Positions 16,767 to 26,069 of a stretch of 64,000 nucleotides of DNA are shown here, piece after piece. The translations under genes were made by a program, and so were the position numbers. The stretch covers positions 22,220 through 86,219 of the forward strand of contig CAMFIE010000016.1 of the NCBI GenBank assembly GCA_945952315.1, given 5' to 3'. Under the pieces are notes generated by a model that worked only from the letters and a program-made list of their open reading frames with translations, searched no databases and was not told the DNA's origin. The DNA comes from an uncultured Rhizobium sp. (lineage in GTDB: Bacteria > Pseudomonadota > Alphaproteobacteria > Rhizobiales > Rhizobiaceae). How positions within the stretch are numbered: position 1 is the stretch's first letter; each line of letters begins with the position of its first letter.

Positions 16767-19700
16767 ATGGCCAACCGTCCTTTTGCCCGCTTCGCCCCGC
16801 CGATCCGCCCGCAGGGCCCGCTGAGACAGGCGATCACTGCCGCCTATCGCCGGCCCGAGCCGGAATGCCTCAAGCCGCTGGCGGAAGCCGCACGGATGGA
16901 GCCGGGGCTGAAGGCGGCAATCGCCAGAACCGCCCGCACGCTGATCGAAGCCCTGCGTGCCAAGCACAAGGGCACGGGCGTCGAGGGACTCGTGCATGAA
17001 TATTCGCTCTCCAGCCAGGAAGGCATTGCGCTGATGTGCCTTGCCGAAGCATTGCTGCGCATTCCCGATACCGACACCCGCGACGCGCTGATCCGCGACA
17101 AGATTGCCGAGGGTGACTGGAAGAGCCATCTCGGTGGAACCAAGTCGCTGTTCGTCAATGCCGCGACCTGGGGCCTCGTGGTCACCGGCAAGCTTACCTC
17201 CACCGTCTCCGACCGCAGCCTTGCCGCCTCGCTGACCCGGCTGATCGCGCGGGCGGGCGAACCGGTGATCCGGCGCGGCGTCGACATGGCCATGCGGATG
17301 ATGGGCGAGCAGTTCGTGACCGGCGAAACCATCGACGAGGCGCTGAAGCGCGCCCGTCCGCTCGAGGCGCGCGGTTTCCGCTATTCCTATGACATGCTCG
17401 GCGAGGCCGCGACCACTGCCGCCGATGCGAAGCGCTATTTCCGCGACTATGAAAATGCCATCCATGCGATCGGCAAGGCTGCCGCCGGACGCGGCGTTTA
17501 TGAAGGCCCCGGCATTTCGATCAAGCTTTCGGCGCTGCATCCACGTTATTCGCGTGCGCAGGCGGGCCGGGTGATGGGCGAGCTTTTGCCGCTCGTCAAG
17601 CAGCTGGCCGTGATTGCAAAGGGATATGATATCGGCCTCAATATCGATGCGGAAGAGGCAGACCGGCTGGAAATCTCGCTCGATCTTCTGGAATCGCTGA
17701 GCCTTGACGCCGATCTTGCCGGCTGGAACGGCCTCGGCTTCGTGGTGCAAGCCTATGGCAAGCGCTGCCCATTCGTGCTCGATTTCATCATCGATCTTGC
17801 CCGCCGGGCCAACCGCCGCATCATGGTGCGGCTGGTGAAGGGCGCCTACTGGGACGCGGAGATCAAGCGCGCGCAACTGGACGGGCTGGAAGGGTTCCCG
17901 GTCTACACGCGAAAGGTGCATACGGACGTGGCCTATATCGCCTGCGCCCGCAAGCTGCTCGGAGCGCCGGACGCGATCTTCCCGCAGTTTGCCACGCACA
18001 ACGCCCAGACGCTGGCGACGATCTATCATCTTGCGGGTCAGGATTTCGCGACCGGCAAATACGAGTTCCAGTGCCTGCACGGCATGGGCGAACCGCTTTA
18101 TGACGAAGTGGTCGGCAAGGAAAAGCTCGACCGCCCGGCCCGCATCTATGCCCCGGTCGGCACCCATGAGACGCTGCTTGCCTATCTGGTGCGCCGCCTT
18201 CTGGAAAACGGGGCAAATTCCTCGTTCGTGAACCGCATTTCCGATCCGAATGTTTCGGTCGATGATCTGGTTGCCGATCCGGTCGATGTGGTGGAAGCCA
18301 TGCCGGAAGTCGGCATGCCGCATGACCAGATTGCGCTGCCGGACGGGCTTTTCGGCAAGGAACGCGTCAATTCCGCAGGCCTCGACCTTTCCAATGAAAC
18401 GACACTGGCCGCCCTCTCTACCGCGCTTTCTGCAACAGTCGATGTCGCATGGCATGCAAAGCCCATCCTCGCAGACGGAACCGCAGCAGGAGAAACCCGC
18501 GCCGTGAAGAACCCGGCAGACCATAGCGATATCGTCGGTGAGGTCACCGAGCTCAAGGCCGAAGACGCCGCCCGCGTGGTTGCGCTGGCTGCCGCTCACG
18601 CCGCAGAATGGGCAAATGTTGCGCCTGCGGAGCGCGCCGCCTGTCTGGAGCGGGCCGCAGACCTGATGCAGGCGCGGCTCGAGCCATTGATGGCAATCGC
18701 CATGCGCGAGGCGGGCAAGACCGCCGCCAATGCGGTCGGCGAAGTGCGCGAGGCGATCGACTTCCTGCGCTATTATGCCAATCAGGCACGCCGCACGCTG
18801 GGCGCCAATCACCGTCCGCTTGGCCCGGTCGTCTGCATCAGCCCATGGAATTTCCCGCTCGCGATCTTCACCGGACAGGTCGCCGCAGCCCTTGTCGCCG
18901 GCAATCCTGTGATTGCCAAGCCCGCTGACGAAACGCCGATCATCGCGCAGGAAAGTGTGAAAATCCTGCATGAAGCGGGCGTGCCGAAGGCCGCGCTGCA
19001 ATTCGTGCCCGGCGATGGCCGTGTGGGTGCGGCACTGGTCGGTGCCGCCGATACCGCAGGCGTGATGTTTACCGGCTCGACGGAAGTCGCCCGCCTCATT
19101 CAGGCGCAGCTCGCAGGCCGGGTTTCTGCCTCTGGCAAACCGATCCCGCTGATTGCAGAAACCGGTGGCCAGAACGCGATGATCGTGGATTCCTCCGCTC
19201 TTGCGGAACAGGTTGTCGGTGATGTCATTGCCTCGGCCTTTGACAGTGCCGGCCAGCGCTGCTCGGCGCTGCGCGTGCTCTGCCTGCAGGAAGATGTGGC
19301 CGACCGGACGCTTTCGATGCTGAAGGGTGCCCTTCAGGAGCTTTCGCTTGGCGCAACCGATCAGCTGAACGTGGATATCGGCCCGGTGATCACGGCGGAA
19401 GCCAAGGAGACCATTGAGGCGCATGTGGAGCGCATGCGGGGCCTTGGCTGCAAGGTGGAACAGCTGCCGCTTCCCGACGGAGCGGACAAGGGCACATTCG
19501 TCGCTCCGACCATCATCGAGATCAAGACGCTTGCCGATCTGAAGCGCGAGGTCTTCGGTCCGGTTCTGCATGTGATGCGCTTCAGGCGCGACCAGATGGA
19601 TAGCCTGATCGACGAGATCAACGCCACCGGCTACGGCCTCACCTTCGGTCTGCATACCCGTCTTGATGAAACCATCGCGCATGTGACGGAACGGGTGAAG

Positions 19701-20432
19701 GCAGGCAATATCTATGTCAACCGCAACGTGATCGGAGCCGTTGTCGGCGTGCAGCCCTTTGGCGGCCGTGGCCTTTCCGGCACGGGCCCGAAGGCGGGTG
19801 GACCGCTTTATATCGGTCGTCTGGTCCAGAAGGCGCCGGTTCCGCCGCAGCACAGCTCGGTTCATTCCGATGCCGCCTTGCGTGACTTTGCAAGCTGGCT
19901 CGGCGTGAAGGGACACAATGGCGAAGCGGAAGCCGCACGCGAGATGGGTGGCGCATCCGCCCTTGGCATGATCAAGGAATTGCCTGGCCCGGTTGGTGAA
20001 CGCAATATCTACACGCTGCATCCGCGCGGCCGCATTCTCTGCGTGCCCCAGACGGCCAAGGGCCTCTACCGGCAGATTGCAGCCGCGCTTGCGACCGGCA
20101 ATTCGGTGATGGTCGATGCGGCATCGGGCCTCGACGGCGCACTTGCAGGCCTTCCGGCGTCGGTTTCTGTCCGGGTAGGCTGGACGAAGGACTGGCAGGC
20201 GGATGCACCTTTTGCCGGAGCACTGGTAGAAGGGGACGGCGCGCGGGTGACGGAGATCAACCGGAAGATCGCAGCCCTTGAAGGCCCGCTCGTGCTTGTC
20301 CAGGCGGCAAGCACCGCCGACATCGAAGCCGATCCCGAGGCCTACTGCCTGAACTGGCTTCTGGAGGAAATCTCGACCTCGATCAACACCGCAGCCGCCG
20401 GTGGCAATGCCAGCCTGATGACCATCGGTTAA
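16767..20432 (+). CDS. putA: Bifunctional proline dehydrogenase / P5C dehydrogenase PutA
   Basis: 1,221-residue enzyme that oxidises proline to glutamate through P5C at the inner membrane face. The FAD proline-dehydrogenase barrel covers roughly residues 85-460 and the NAD aldehyde dehydrogenase roughly 510-990, with active-site cysteine C832 (GQRCSALRVL) and upstream glutamate in ETGGQNAM. A C-terminal domain of about 200 residues follows, as in long PutA forms. There is no N-terminal ribbon-helix-helix DNA-binding domain, consistent with control by the neighbouring PutR. The ATG at 16767 was chosen; an open extension back to 16692 lies in promoter DNA. Confidence 0.95.
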   Translation: MANRPFARFAPPIRPQGPLRQAITAAYRRPEPECLKPLAEAARMEPGLKAAIARTARTLIEALRAKHKGTGVEGLVHEYSLSSQEGIALMCLAEALLRIPDTDTRDALIRDKIAEGDWKSHLGGTKSLFVNAATWGLVVTGKLTSTVSDRSLAASLTRLIARAGEPVIRRGVDMAMRMMGEQFVTGETIDEALKRARPLEARGFRYSYDMLGEAATTAADAKRYFRDYENAIHAIGKAAAGRGVYEGPGISIKLSALHPRYSRAQAGRVMGELLPLVKQLAVIAKGYDIGLNIDAEEADRLEISLDLLESLSLDADLAGWNGLGFVVQAYGKRCPFVLDFIIDLARRANRRIMVRLVKGAYWDAEIKRAQLDGLEGFPVYTRKVHTDVAYIACARKLLGAPDAIFPQFATHNAQTLATIYHLAGQDFATGKYEFQCLHGMGEPLYDEVVGKEKLDRPARIYAPVGTHETLLAYLVRRLLENGANSSFVNRISDPNVSVDDLVADPVDVVEAMPEVGMPHDQIALPDGLFGKERVNSAGLDLSNETTLAALSTALSATVDVAWHAKPILADGTAAGETRAVKNPADHSDIVGEVTELKAEDAARVVALAAAHAAEWANVAPAERAACLERAADLMQARLEPLMAIAMREAGKTAANAVGEVREAIDFLRYYANQARRTLGANHRPLGPVVCISPWNFPLAIFTGQVAAALVAGNPVIAKPADETPIIAQESVKILHEAGVPKAALQFVPGDGRVGAALVGAADTAGVMFTGSTEVARLIQAQLAGRVSASGKPIPLIAETGGQNAMIVDSSALAEQVVGDVIASAFDSAGQRCSALRVLCLQEDVADRTLSMLKGALQELSLGATDQLNVDIGPVITAEAKETIEAHVERMRGLGCKVEQLPLPDGADKGTFVAPTIIEIKTLADLKREVFGPVLHVMRFRRDQMDSLIDEINATGYGLTFGLHTRLDETIAHVTERVKAGNIYVNRNVIGAVVGVQPFGGRGLSGTGPKAGGPLYIGRLVQKAPVPPQHSSVHSDAALRDFASWLGVKGHNGEAEAAREMGGASALGMIKELPGPVGERNIYTLHPRGRILCVPQTAKGLYRQIAAALATGNSVMVDAASGLDGALAGLPASVSVRVGWTKDWQADAPFAGALVEGDGARVTEINRKIAALEGPLVLVQAASTADIEADPEAYCLNWLLEEISTSINTAAAGGNASLMTIG

Positions 20433-20506
20433 CCCGGGACTTGCCGGAGGCCGCTCATGCCTGTATACATCCGTACCTACATAATATCGCAATTATGGAG
20501 AAAAGC

Positions 20507-20842
20507 ATGAGCGTGCGTCCGCTTGACCCGAAATTCCACGTGACCGGCCAGATCATGGCCGAAGACATGGCTGAAATCGCACGCGCCGGTTATACGGCGG
20601 TGATCTGCATGCGCCCGGATGGCGAAGGCGGTCCGATGCAACCGGCTTCTGACCAGATGCAGAAGGCAGCCAGTGCTGCCGGTCTTGCCTACCACTATCT
20701 GCCCGCCCGTCCCGGCGCGATCACGCCGGACATTGCGGCGCGGGTGAAGGAGATCATCACGAAGACCGAAGGTCCAATCCTTGCCTATTGCGCCTCGGGT
20801 GGTCGTTGCACAACGGCTTACGAAATGGCCCGCAACGCCTGA
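20507..20842 (+). CDS. TIGR01244-family protein (DUF442, rhodanese/phosphatase-like)
   Basis: 111-residue cytosolic protein with the CAS(G)GRC active-site loop (CASGGRCTTAYEMA) seen in the beta-lactamase-hydrolase-like/DUF442 family, related to dual-specificity phosphatases and used as sulfur transferase-like domains. The start at 20507 is set by GGAG six bases upstream; two earlier in-frame starts lack a site. It follows putA by 74 bases. Its 3' end overlaps the convergent hydrolase gene by 25 bp. The biochemical role is unknown. Confidence 0.75.
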   Translation: MSVRPLDPKFHVTGQIMAEDMAEIARAGYTAVICMRPDGEGGPMQPASDQMQKAASAAGLAYHYLPARPGAITPDIAARVKEIITKTEGPILAYCASGGRCTTAYEMARNA

Positions 20843-21462
20843 GAGTGAGATCGGGAGGATGCCTGCCCGGTGCCGGTCGCGACCGGAGGCGGCAGGCGCT
20901 TCCCGTCGGCGGATTTCAACAGCAGTTCATCGAACAGGCGATAGCCGCGCTCGAAGCGGCCGAATCCGCTCGCGAGATTGATATGGCCGACACAGCCCAT
21001 GTCGACATAGTGCGCGCCCCAGCAGGCGGCAAAATGCCGGGCACGTTGCTCGCTCATATAGGTATCGTTTCGGCTCCCCAGAAGGACCGAGGGAAAGGGG
21101 AGCGTCTTTTCGGGCATGGAACCGAAACGGATAAGCCCCGGATGGAGCTGCTCGGTTACCTCGAGATCACCCGGCGCCACCAAAAGCGCGCCGCGAACCT
21201 TGTGGGCCGCAGGTCCCTCACCGATCCGCGCGGTCAAAATGCAGCCCAGACTGTGCGCGACCAGATAGGCGCCTTCGCCCGCGGCCAGCAATTCCCGCTC
21301 CAGCCTTGCGGCCCAAGCCTCCAGCTGCGGAAAATACCAGTTTTCCTGCTGGATCATGCGCGCATGCGGACGTTCCTCGGCCCAGATATGCTGCCAGTGG
21401 CCCTCCGGTGACCCGGCAAAGCCGGGGATCACAAATGTCTGAATGCTGGTATTGCCGTCCAT
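20818..21462 (-). CDS. RBBP9/YdeN-type serine hydrolase
   Basis: 214-residue alpha/beta hydrolase with the nucleophile elbow VAHSLGC near residue 70, an aspartate in LLGSRNDTYMS and the catalytic histidine region GHINLASGFG. This is the pattern of the small RBBP9/YdeN esterase-like family. The ATG at 21462 has GAGGGG upstream; a longer frame to 21498 is less likely. Substrate unknown. It is convergent with, and overlaps, the TIGR01244 gene. Confidence 0.8.
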   Translation of the reverse strand: MDGNTSIQTFVIPGFAGSPEGHWQHIWAEERPHARMIQQENWYFPQLEAWAARLERELLAAGEGAYLVAHSLGCILTARIGEGPAAHKVRGALLVAPGDLEVTEQLHPGLIRFGSMPEKTLPFPSVLLGSRNDTYMSEQRARHFAACWGAHYVDMGCVGHINLASGFGRFERGYRLFDELLLKSADGKRLPPPVATGTGQASSRSHSQALRAIS

Positions 21463-21608
21463 ACTCTGCCCCTCATTCGCCCGCCTGAGATAAGGCAAGT
21501 GTCGCTGAGGAAAGGGCTGCTGCCGAGGCGCAGGTGTTTAAAATCGACCGAATTGGTAGAAATTAAGTTCCTGCCCGTTCCGCGAAAGGCAAAGTCTTCA
21601 TTCCCGAC

Positions 21609-21636
21609 GAAAAAGCCCCTTTCTAAAAAGGGGCTT
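21609..21636 (-). terminator. Rho-independent terminator of ppk2
   Basis: A perfect 10-bp stem, AAGCCCCTTT / AAAGGGGCTT (21613-21622 and 21627-21636) with loop CTAA, followed on the minus strand by a run of T. It lies 10 bases after the ppk2 stop. Confidence 0.85.
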
Positions 21637-21645
21637 CCGGTTGTT

Positions 21646-22671
21646 TCAGCGATTGTTGCGGCGGCTTTGCGGATGCAGCGTCTTGCCAAGAATGCTGTCA
21701 TCCCGCCCGATGACATGGGCGCTCGAACCAACGATCAGCGGGTCGGGCTGCGCGACATGCTTCGGCACGGTTTCCGAATAGGGAAGCGAAGAGAGGAAAT
21801 GACGCATGCAATTCAGCCGCGCCCGCTTCTTGTCATCGGATTTGATGATCGTCCAGGGTGCATCGGCCGTATCGCTGAAGAAGAACATCGCCTCCTTTGC
21901 CTCGGTATATTCATCCCATTTGCCAAGCGATGCCTTGTCGATCGGCGAGAGCTTCCACTGTTTCAACGGATCATGTTCGCGCGCTTCAAAGCGACGGGCC
22001 TGTTCCTCGCGGGTAACCGAGAACCAGTATTTGAACAGGCGAATGCCCGAGCGCACCATCATCCGTTCCAGCTCCGGTGCCTCACGCATGAATTCCAGAT
22101 AGTCCGCGGGCGAACAGAAGCCCATCACGCGCTCGACACCGGCGCGGTTATACCAGGAGCGGTCGAAAAACAGGATTTCCCCGCCAGCGGGCAGGTGCTG
22201 CAGGTAGCGCTGGAAATACCATTGCGTCCGTTCGCGGTCGGTCGGCTTCTCGAGCGCCACGACCTTGGCGCCGCGGGGATTGAGATGCTCCATGAAACGC
22301 TTGATCGTGCCGCCCTTTCCGGCTGCGTCGCGCCCCTCAAACAGCACCACCACCTTCTGGCCAGTTTCCTTTATCCAGGTCTGGGCCTTCAGCAGTTCCA
22401 CCTGCAATTCGGCGATCTGGTCCATATAGACCTTGTTGGAGAGCCGCGTCTTGTAGGGATAGGCGCCGGTTTCGAATGTGTGACGGATCGCTTCGGGATC
22501 GCGTCTCAGCGTTCTGAGATCAAGGGGAAAACCGTCTGCCGGTGCGCTTTCCTGAACACCCGTGACGGCGGGTGCGGAAAGGGCGGTGTCGGTCCGGTTT
22601 TCCGCGCTTGCCGCTCGCTCCTGTGCTTCGGCTTCGGGCAGTTTTTCGGTGATGGTCTCGATTTCGCTCAT
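21646..22671 (-). CDS. ppk2: Polyphosphate kinase 2 (PPK2 family)
   Basis: 341-residue P-loop kinase that transfers phosphate between polyphosphate and nucleoside diphosphates. Walker A GRDAAGKGGT is at residues 113-122 and the lid and Walker B region FFDRSWYNRAGVE follows, both diagnostic for single-domain PPK2. The N-terminal 60 residues are acidic, alanine-rich and probably disordered. The ATG at 22671 is set by GGAGGAG. It appears to be a single-gene transcript ending in its own terminator. Confidence 0.92.
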   Translation of the reverse strand: MSEIETITEKLPEAEAQERAASAENRTDTALSAPAVTGVQESAPADGFPLDLRTLRRDPEAIRHTFETGAYPYKTRLSNKVYMDQIAELQVELLKAQTWIKETGQKVVVLFEGRDAAGKGGTIKRFMEHLNPRGAKVVALEKPTDRERTQWYFQRYLQHLPAGGEILFFDRSWYNRAGVERVMGFCSPADYLEFMREAPELERMMVRSGIRLFKYWFSVTREEQARRFEAREHDPLKQWKLSPIDKASLGKWDEYTEAKEAMFFFSDTADAPWTIIKSDDKKRARLNCMRHFLSSLPYSETVPKHVAQPDPLIVGSSAHVIGRDDSILGKTLHPQSRRNNR

Positions 22672-22809
22672 GCGGGCTCCTCCATGTACAATTTTGCTGA
22701 TGGAAGAGCTTGCGCCTCGCTGGGGTGGCAATCCTTGCGATAGATCAAATCGCACGAAATCATCTTCGCGTTGAAGCGGGCTATGCGGAACGGCCGCCCG
22801 GTGGGGATA

Positions 22810-23145
22810 TCAGGGTTCGTCCGTCTCATCCCAGAGGGGCTTGCGCGGCGGCTTGGTGCTTTCCACGGTCACGCCGTTGCGCTCGCAGATATAGACAAGC
22901 ACCGGTGCCCGGTCGCCGCTGGTGCCGAACAGGCGTTCGCCTGCCATGCGCACCTCACTCCAGCAGCGATCATCCTTCGCCGCATCCTCTGCCTTCGATT
23001 TCAGCGGATCCTTCACGCCCGGCAAATCCTTGTAAGGATTTGCCTTCTCGATCGCCTGCGGGGAGAAATCCTGCGCAGAGGCAAGAGTGGGCATTGCGCC
23101 CAAAAGGCCGACTGCGCAAACCAGGCCGATCCATTTGCCCCGCAC
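22810..23145 (-). CDS. Small secreted protein of unknown function
   Basis: 111 residues from a GTG at 23145 with GGGAG eight bases upstream. The signal peptide is about 24 residues (hydrophobic core, then TLASA/Q). The mature part is about 87 residues with two cysteines (DRCWSEV and VYICERNG), likely forming a periplasmic disulfide. It is last in the pepA-like/marR/nlpC run, 33 bases after the NlpC gene. A GTG at 23172 would add nine residues before the signal and is less likely. No family recognised. Confidence 0.65.
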   Translation of the reverse strand: MRGKWIGLVCAVGLLGAMPTLASAQDFSPQAIEKANPYKDLPGVKDPLKSKAEDAAKDDRCWSEVRMAGERLFGTSGDRAPVLVYICERNGVTVESTKPPRKPLWDETDEP

Positions 23146-23178
23146 GATTGCAACTCCCTGATCGATGATCACCGATAA

Positions 23179-24030
23179 TCAATCCGGTCTGCGGCAAAGT
23201 GTGGGCGGCCCGTAAAGATAGCCGATCCTTTCGACGGCTGCGGCGTAGGATTCGCGCGTAACGGACATGGTATGGCCACTTGCGTGCAGAAGCGTTGCCT
23301 CATCCTCCATGAGGCCCACATGGCCCTTCCAGAAGACGAGATCGCCGCGCCTCAGCTGATCGGGAGCAATTTCACGACCATAGCCATCCCGCTGCATGTC
23401 GGAATCGCGCGGCGCCCGCCGCCCGGTCATCGCGTGGCAAAGCTGCACGAGGCCGGAGCAATCAATCCCGAAGGCGGATCTGCCGCCCCAGAGATAGGGT
23501 GTTTCAAGCAGCCGCACCGCAAGCTCGACCGGATCAGTCGTCGGAAAATGGCCAAGGGGCAGAAGATGGTGCGCAATGATGGCGCCCCCGCCGTCGAGCA
23601 ACAGATAGCGCGTTCCGCGCGTTTCGCCTTCCCCCACCACCTTCACCCGGCTGCCGAGCGAAAGCACGGTCGTGTGCGGCTTGCGCAGTTCCGCTTCCGG
23701 ATAGACGAAGGTGCGGGGCACCACCACATGGTGGCTGACATCCGCGTCCCCCTCATGCAGGACGCTTTCCGGCAGATAGCCGACATAATTGTCCGTCCGC
23801 GCCTGTACGAAGGCCCAGCCTTCATGACGGTCGAAGACATCGACGCTATCGTTGAGCATGAGTTCGGTATCAATGCCGCAGTCAAGTGTCGGCCGGGGGC
23901 GCAAGGCAGTGACCGGCACCGCCACATGCGCCGGTTTACCCTCCACAAAGCGGCCCGCCTCAACACGTCCCTTCAGCCTTACATCGGCAAGGTCCGGACG
24001 ATAGGCGTTCAATCGGCGATCAGGCTGCAT
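23179..24030 (-). CDS. NlpC/P60 peptidase with N-terminal SH3 domains
   Basis: 283-residue cysteine peptidase likely to cut peptidoglycan stem peptides. The catalytic cysteine is C191 in FGIDCSGL, the histidine is H237 in KGHVGLM, and a third polar residue follows near HASGHT. The first 160 residues form bacterial SH3-like domains. No signal peptide is visible, so it acts on internal muropeptides or is exported by an unrecognised route. It sits 24 bases downstream of the MarR gene in a minus-strand operon with a leucyl aminopeptidase, consistent with muropeptide recycling. Confidence 0.85.
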   Translation of the reverse strand: MQPDRRLNAYRPDLADVRLKGRVEAGRFVEGKPAHVAVPVTALRPRPTLDCGIDTELMLNDSVDVFDRHEGWAFVQARTDNYVGYLPESVLHEGDADVSHHVVVPRTFVYPEAELRKPHTTVLSLGSRVKVVGEGETRGTRYLLLDGGGAIIAHHLLPLGHFPTTDPVELAVRLLETPYLWGGRSAFGIDCSGLVQLCHAMTGRRAPRDSDMQRDGYGREIAPDQLRRGDLVFWKGHVGLMEDEATLLHASGHTMSVTRESYAAAVERIGYLYGPPTLCRRPD

Positions 24031-24054
24031 GGATTTTCTCCGGCATAAAGGGCA

Positions 24055-24402
24055 CTAGTCGAGCGCACGGGCTTCCGCAATCACGCGGTCGCCGAATTTT
24101 TCAAGAAAAAGCGCGCCTTCCACGGTGCGCTTGATGACGACATTGCGCAGGTCGCGATGATCGCGCTCGCGGTCGACGAGCTTCAGCTCGCCCATCTTGT
24201 CAAGTGCGCGGGTAATGACCGGTTTGGTCACCTCCAGAAGGGCCGCGAGCCCCCGCACCGTATGCGGCGGCGGCACCAGATAGATCTGCAGCAGGATCGC
24301 CATCTGCCGCACGGTGAGATCCGGCATGTCGTCGCGCACCTGCGCAAGGTGGACGCGATGCCAGAGCCCAAGCGCCTGCGACGGTGTCAGTTCGACGGCC
24401 AT
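24055..24402 (-). CDS. Small MarR-type winged-helix regulator
   Basis: 115-residue winged-helix protein. The region TVRGLAALLEVTKPVITRALDKM is the helix-turn-helix and DRERDHRDLRNVVIKRT the wing, as in MarR proteins, but it lacks part of the dimerisation helices of full-length members (about 140-150 residues). The ATG at 24402 follows GGAGGGG. It lies between the aminopeptidase and NlpC genes and may control this operon; the ligand is unknown. Confidence 0.75.
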   Translation of the reverse strand: MAVELTPSQALGLWHRVHLAQVRDDMPDLTVRQMAILLQIYLVPPPHTVRGLAALLEVTKPVITRALDKMGELKLVDRERDHRDLRNVVIKRTVEGALFLEKFGDRVIAEARALD

Positions 24403-24482
24403 GCCCGCCCCTCCGTCATTTCACTACCGTTCCAATATTCACCTGTCAGGAACCCGTGGCAAGCGCGAAGTCGCGTATAAAA

Positions 24483-25871
24483 TCACGCCGTCGCCTGATT
24501 GCGGATATGGTGGTAAAGCGCGCGGATCGCCTGCGCCTCACCGCCAACCGGCGCATGCGGCTTTTCATTCGGAACCCAGCCGAAAATGTCGAAATGCACC
24601 CAGTTCGGCGTCTTGCTGACAAAACGCTTCAGGAAAAGCGCCGCTGTGATTGCGCCCGCCATGCCGCCCGATGGCGCATTGGTGAGATCCGCAATCCGGG
24701 CATTGATATCCTTTTCGTACCCTTTCCAGAGCGGCAGCCGCCAGAGCGGATCATCCGTTTGCACCGCGCTGGTCGCAATGGCTGCGGCAAGTGCTTCGCT
24801 ATCTGTAAAATAGGGGGGCAGTTCCGGCCCGAGCGCCACACGGGCGGCACCCGTCAGCGTGGCCATATCAATCAGAAGATCCGGCATCTCCTCATCGGCA
24901 AATGTCAACGTATCGGCAAGGATCAGCCGGCCTTCCGCGTCCGTATTGTCGATCTGCACGGAGAGGCCCTTGCGGCTTGGATAGATATCGCCGGGGCGGA
25001 AAGCATTGCCAGCAATGGAATTCTCCACAGCGGGAACGAGCACGCGGAGATCGACATCAAGCCCTGCATCCATGATCATCAGTGCTAGGCCCATCACATT
25101 GGCAGCCCCGCCCATATCCTTTTTCATCAGCAGCATCGAGGAGGACGGCTTGATATCGAGACCGCCGGTATCGAAGCAGACGCCCTTTCCGACGAGGGTA
25201 ATGCGTCTTGCCCCTTTTCGGCCCCAGCGCATATCCAGAAGCCGTGGCTGATCGGCGCTTGCGCGACCGACGGCATGAATGAGCGGGAAATTGGCCTTGA
25301 GCAGGTCTTCGCCCGCGATCACCGAAACGGCGGCGCCGTAATGGGTGGCAAGGGCGCGAAAGGCCGCCTCCAGCTGGTTCGGGCCCATATCATTGGTCGG
25401 TGTGTTGATGAGGTCACGGGCGAGAAACACGCCGGCCAGCTGACGGTAAAGATCGGCCCGGTCCACGCCTTCCGGCAGCGCAAGATAAGCCCTTGGCGGT
25501 TTTGGCTTAAGATAGCTGTCAAAGCGATAGCTGCCGAGACCGAAACCAAGTGCGGCCTGCATCCGGTCAACCCCCTTGCCTGCCAGCCGGAACGTGCCTT
25601 CCGGCAGCGCGCGGGGCAGTTTGCCGGTCAGAAAAGGCGCAGGTGCGCCTTCCTTGCCGAGACCGAAAAAGGCCCCGGCAAGCCCACCATTCCTGTCCCC
25701 GTAACAGATCAGGGAACCGGCTTCCGCCTTGAACCCGGCAGAGCGGGCAAAGGCCAGACCGGCGAGACCGGCCTCCTCCAGCTCCTCCTGGAACAGGGCA
25801 TGGACAACAAGGGCTTCCGCATCCGGGTCGGCGAAGGGAAAGGGACGGTCGATGAGTTGAAAGGGAGCCAT
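24483..25871 (-). CDS. Leucyl aminopeptidase family protein (M17)
   Basis: 462-residue M17 metallopeptidase releasing N-terminal amino acids. Both metal and catalytic motifs are present: GKGVCFDTGGLDIKP starting at residue 228 and NTDAEGRL starting at 309. Length is slightly below PepA (about 500), typical of the rhizobial second paralogue. The ATG at 25871 has GAGAG upstream and was preferred over the ATG at 25898. First gene of the minus-strand operon with the MarR regulator and NlpC peptidase. Confidence 0.88.
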   Translation of the reverse strand: MAPFQLIDRPFPFADPDAEALVVHALFQEELEEAGLAGLAFARSAGFKAEAGSLICYGDRNGGLAGAFFGLGKEGAPAPFLTGKLPRALPEGTFRLAGKGVDRMQAALGFGLGSYRFDSYLKPKPPRAYLALPEGVDRADLYRQLAGVFLARDLINTPTNDMGPNQLEAAFRALATHYGAAVSVIAGEDLLKANFPLIHAVGRASADQPRLLDMRWGRKGARRITLVGKGVCFDTGGLDIKPSSSMLLMKKDMGGAANVMGLALMIMDAGLDVDLRVLVPAVENSIAGNAFRPGDIYPSRKGLSVQIDNTDAEGRLILADTLTFADEEMPDLLIDMATLTGAARVALGPELPPYFTDSEALAAAIATSAVQTDDPLWRLPLWKGYEKDINARIADLTNAPSGGMAGAITAALFLKRFVSKTPNWVHFDIFGWVPNEKPHAPVGGEAQAIRALYHHIRNQATA

Positions 25872-25970
25872 GGTCACTCTCGGATGCGGGCCAGCCATCT
25901 GGCGCCGGTGTTTGGAAACAGGGGCGATTCGCCCCGGGGGTTCATGGGGCTGAAGTATCCTTCCAGCCCT

Positions 25971-25985
25971 TTAACGCTCCGTTAA
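25971..25985. promoter_or_regulatory. CtrA-type box between the aminopeptidase and tadD
   Basis: TTAA-CGCTCCG-TTAA matches the TTAA-N7-TTAA consensus of the alphaproteobacterial cell-cycle regulator CtrA. It lies 84 bases before the tadD ATG and 99 before the divergent aminopeptidase start. A second copy lies at 35053 in the same pilus locus. Confidence 0.5.
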
Positions 25986-26069
25986 GGTTAACAGATTATT
26001 TCTCTTATACATGCTTGGCCGATTTGCATTGCGAAGACGGCCGCACGAACCAGTTTCAGGGGCAAAGCG

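Noticed and set aside
16590..20492. A 1,300-codon open frame antisense to putA
   Set aside because: It is a by-product of high-GC codon bias. The plus-strand protein is a full PutA with all motifs, while the antisense product is rich in H, R and G and resembles no protein.
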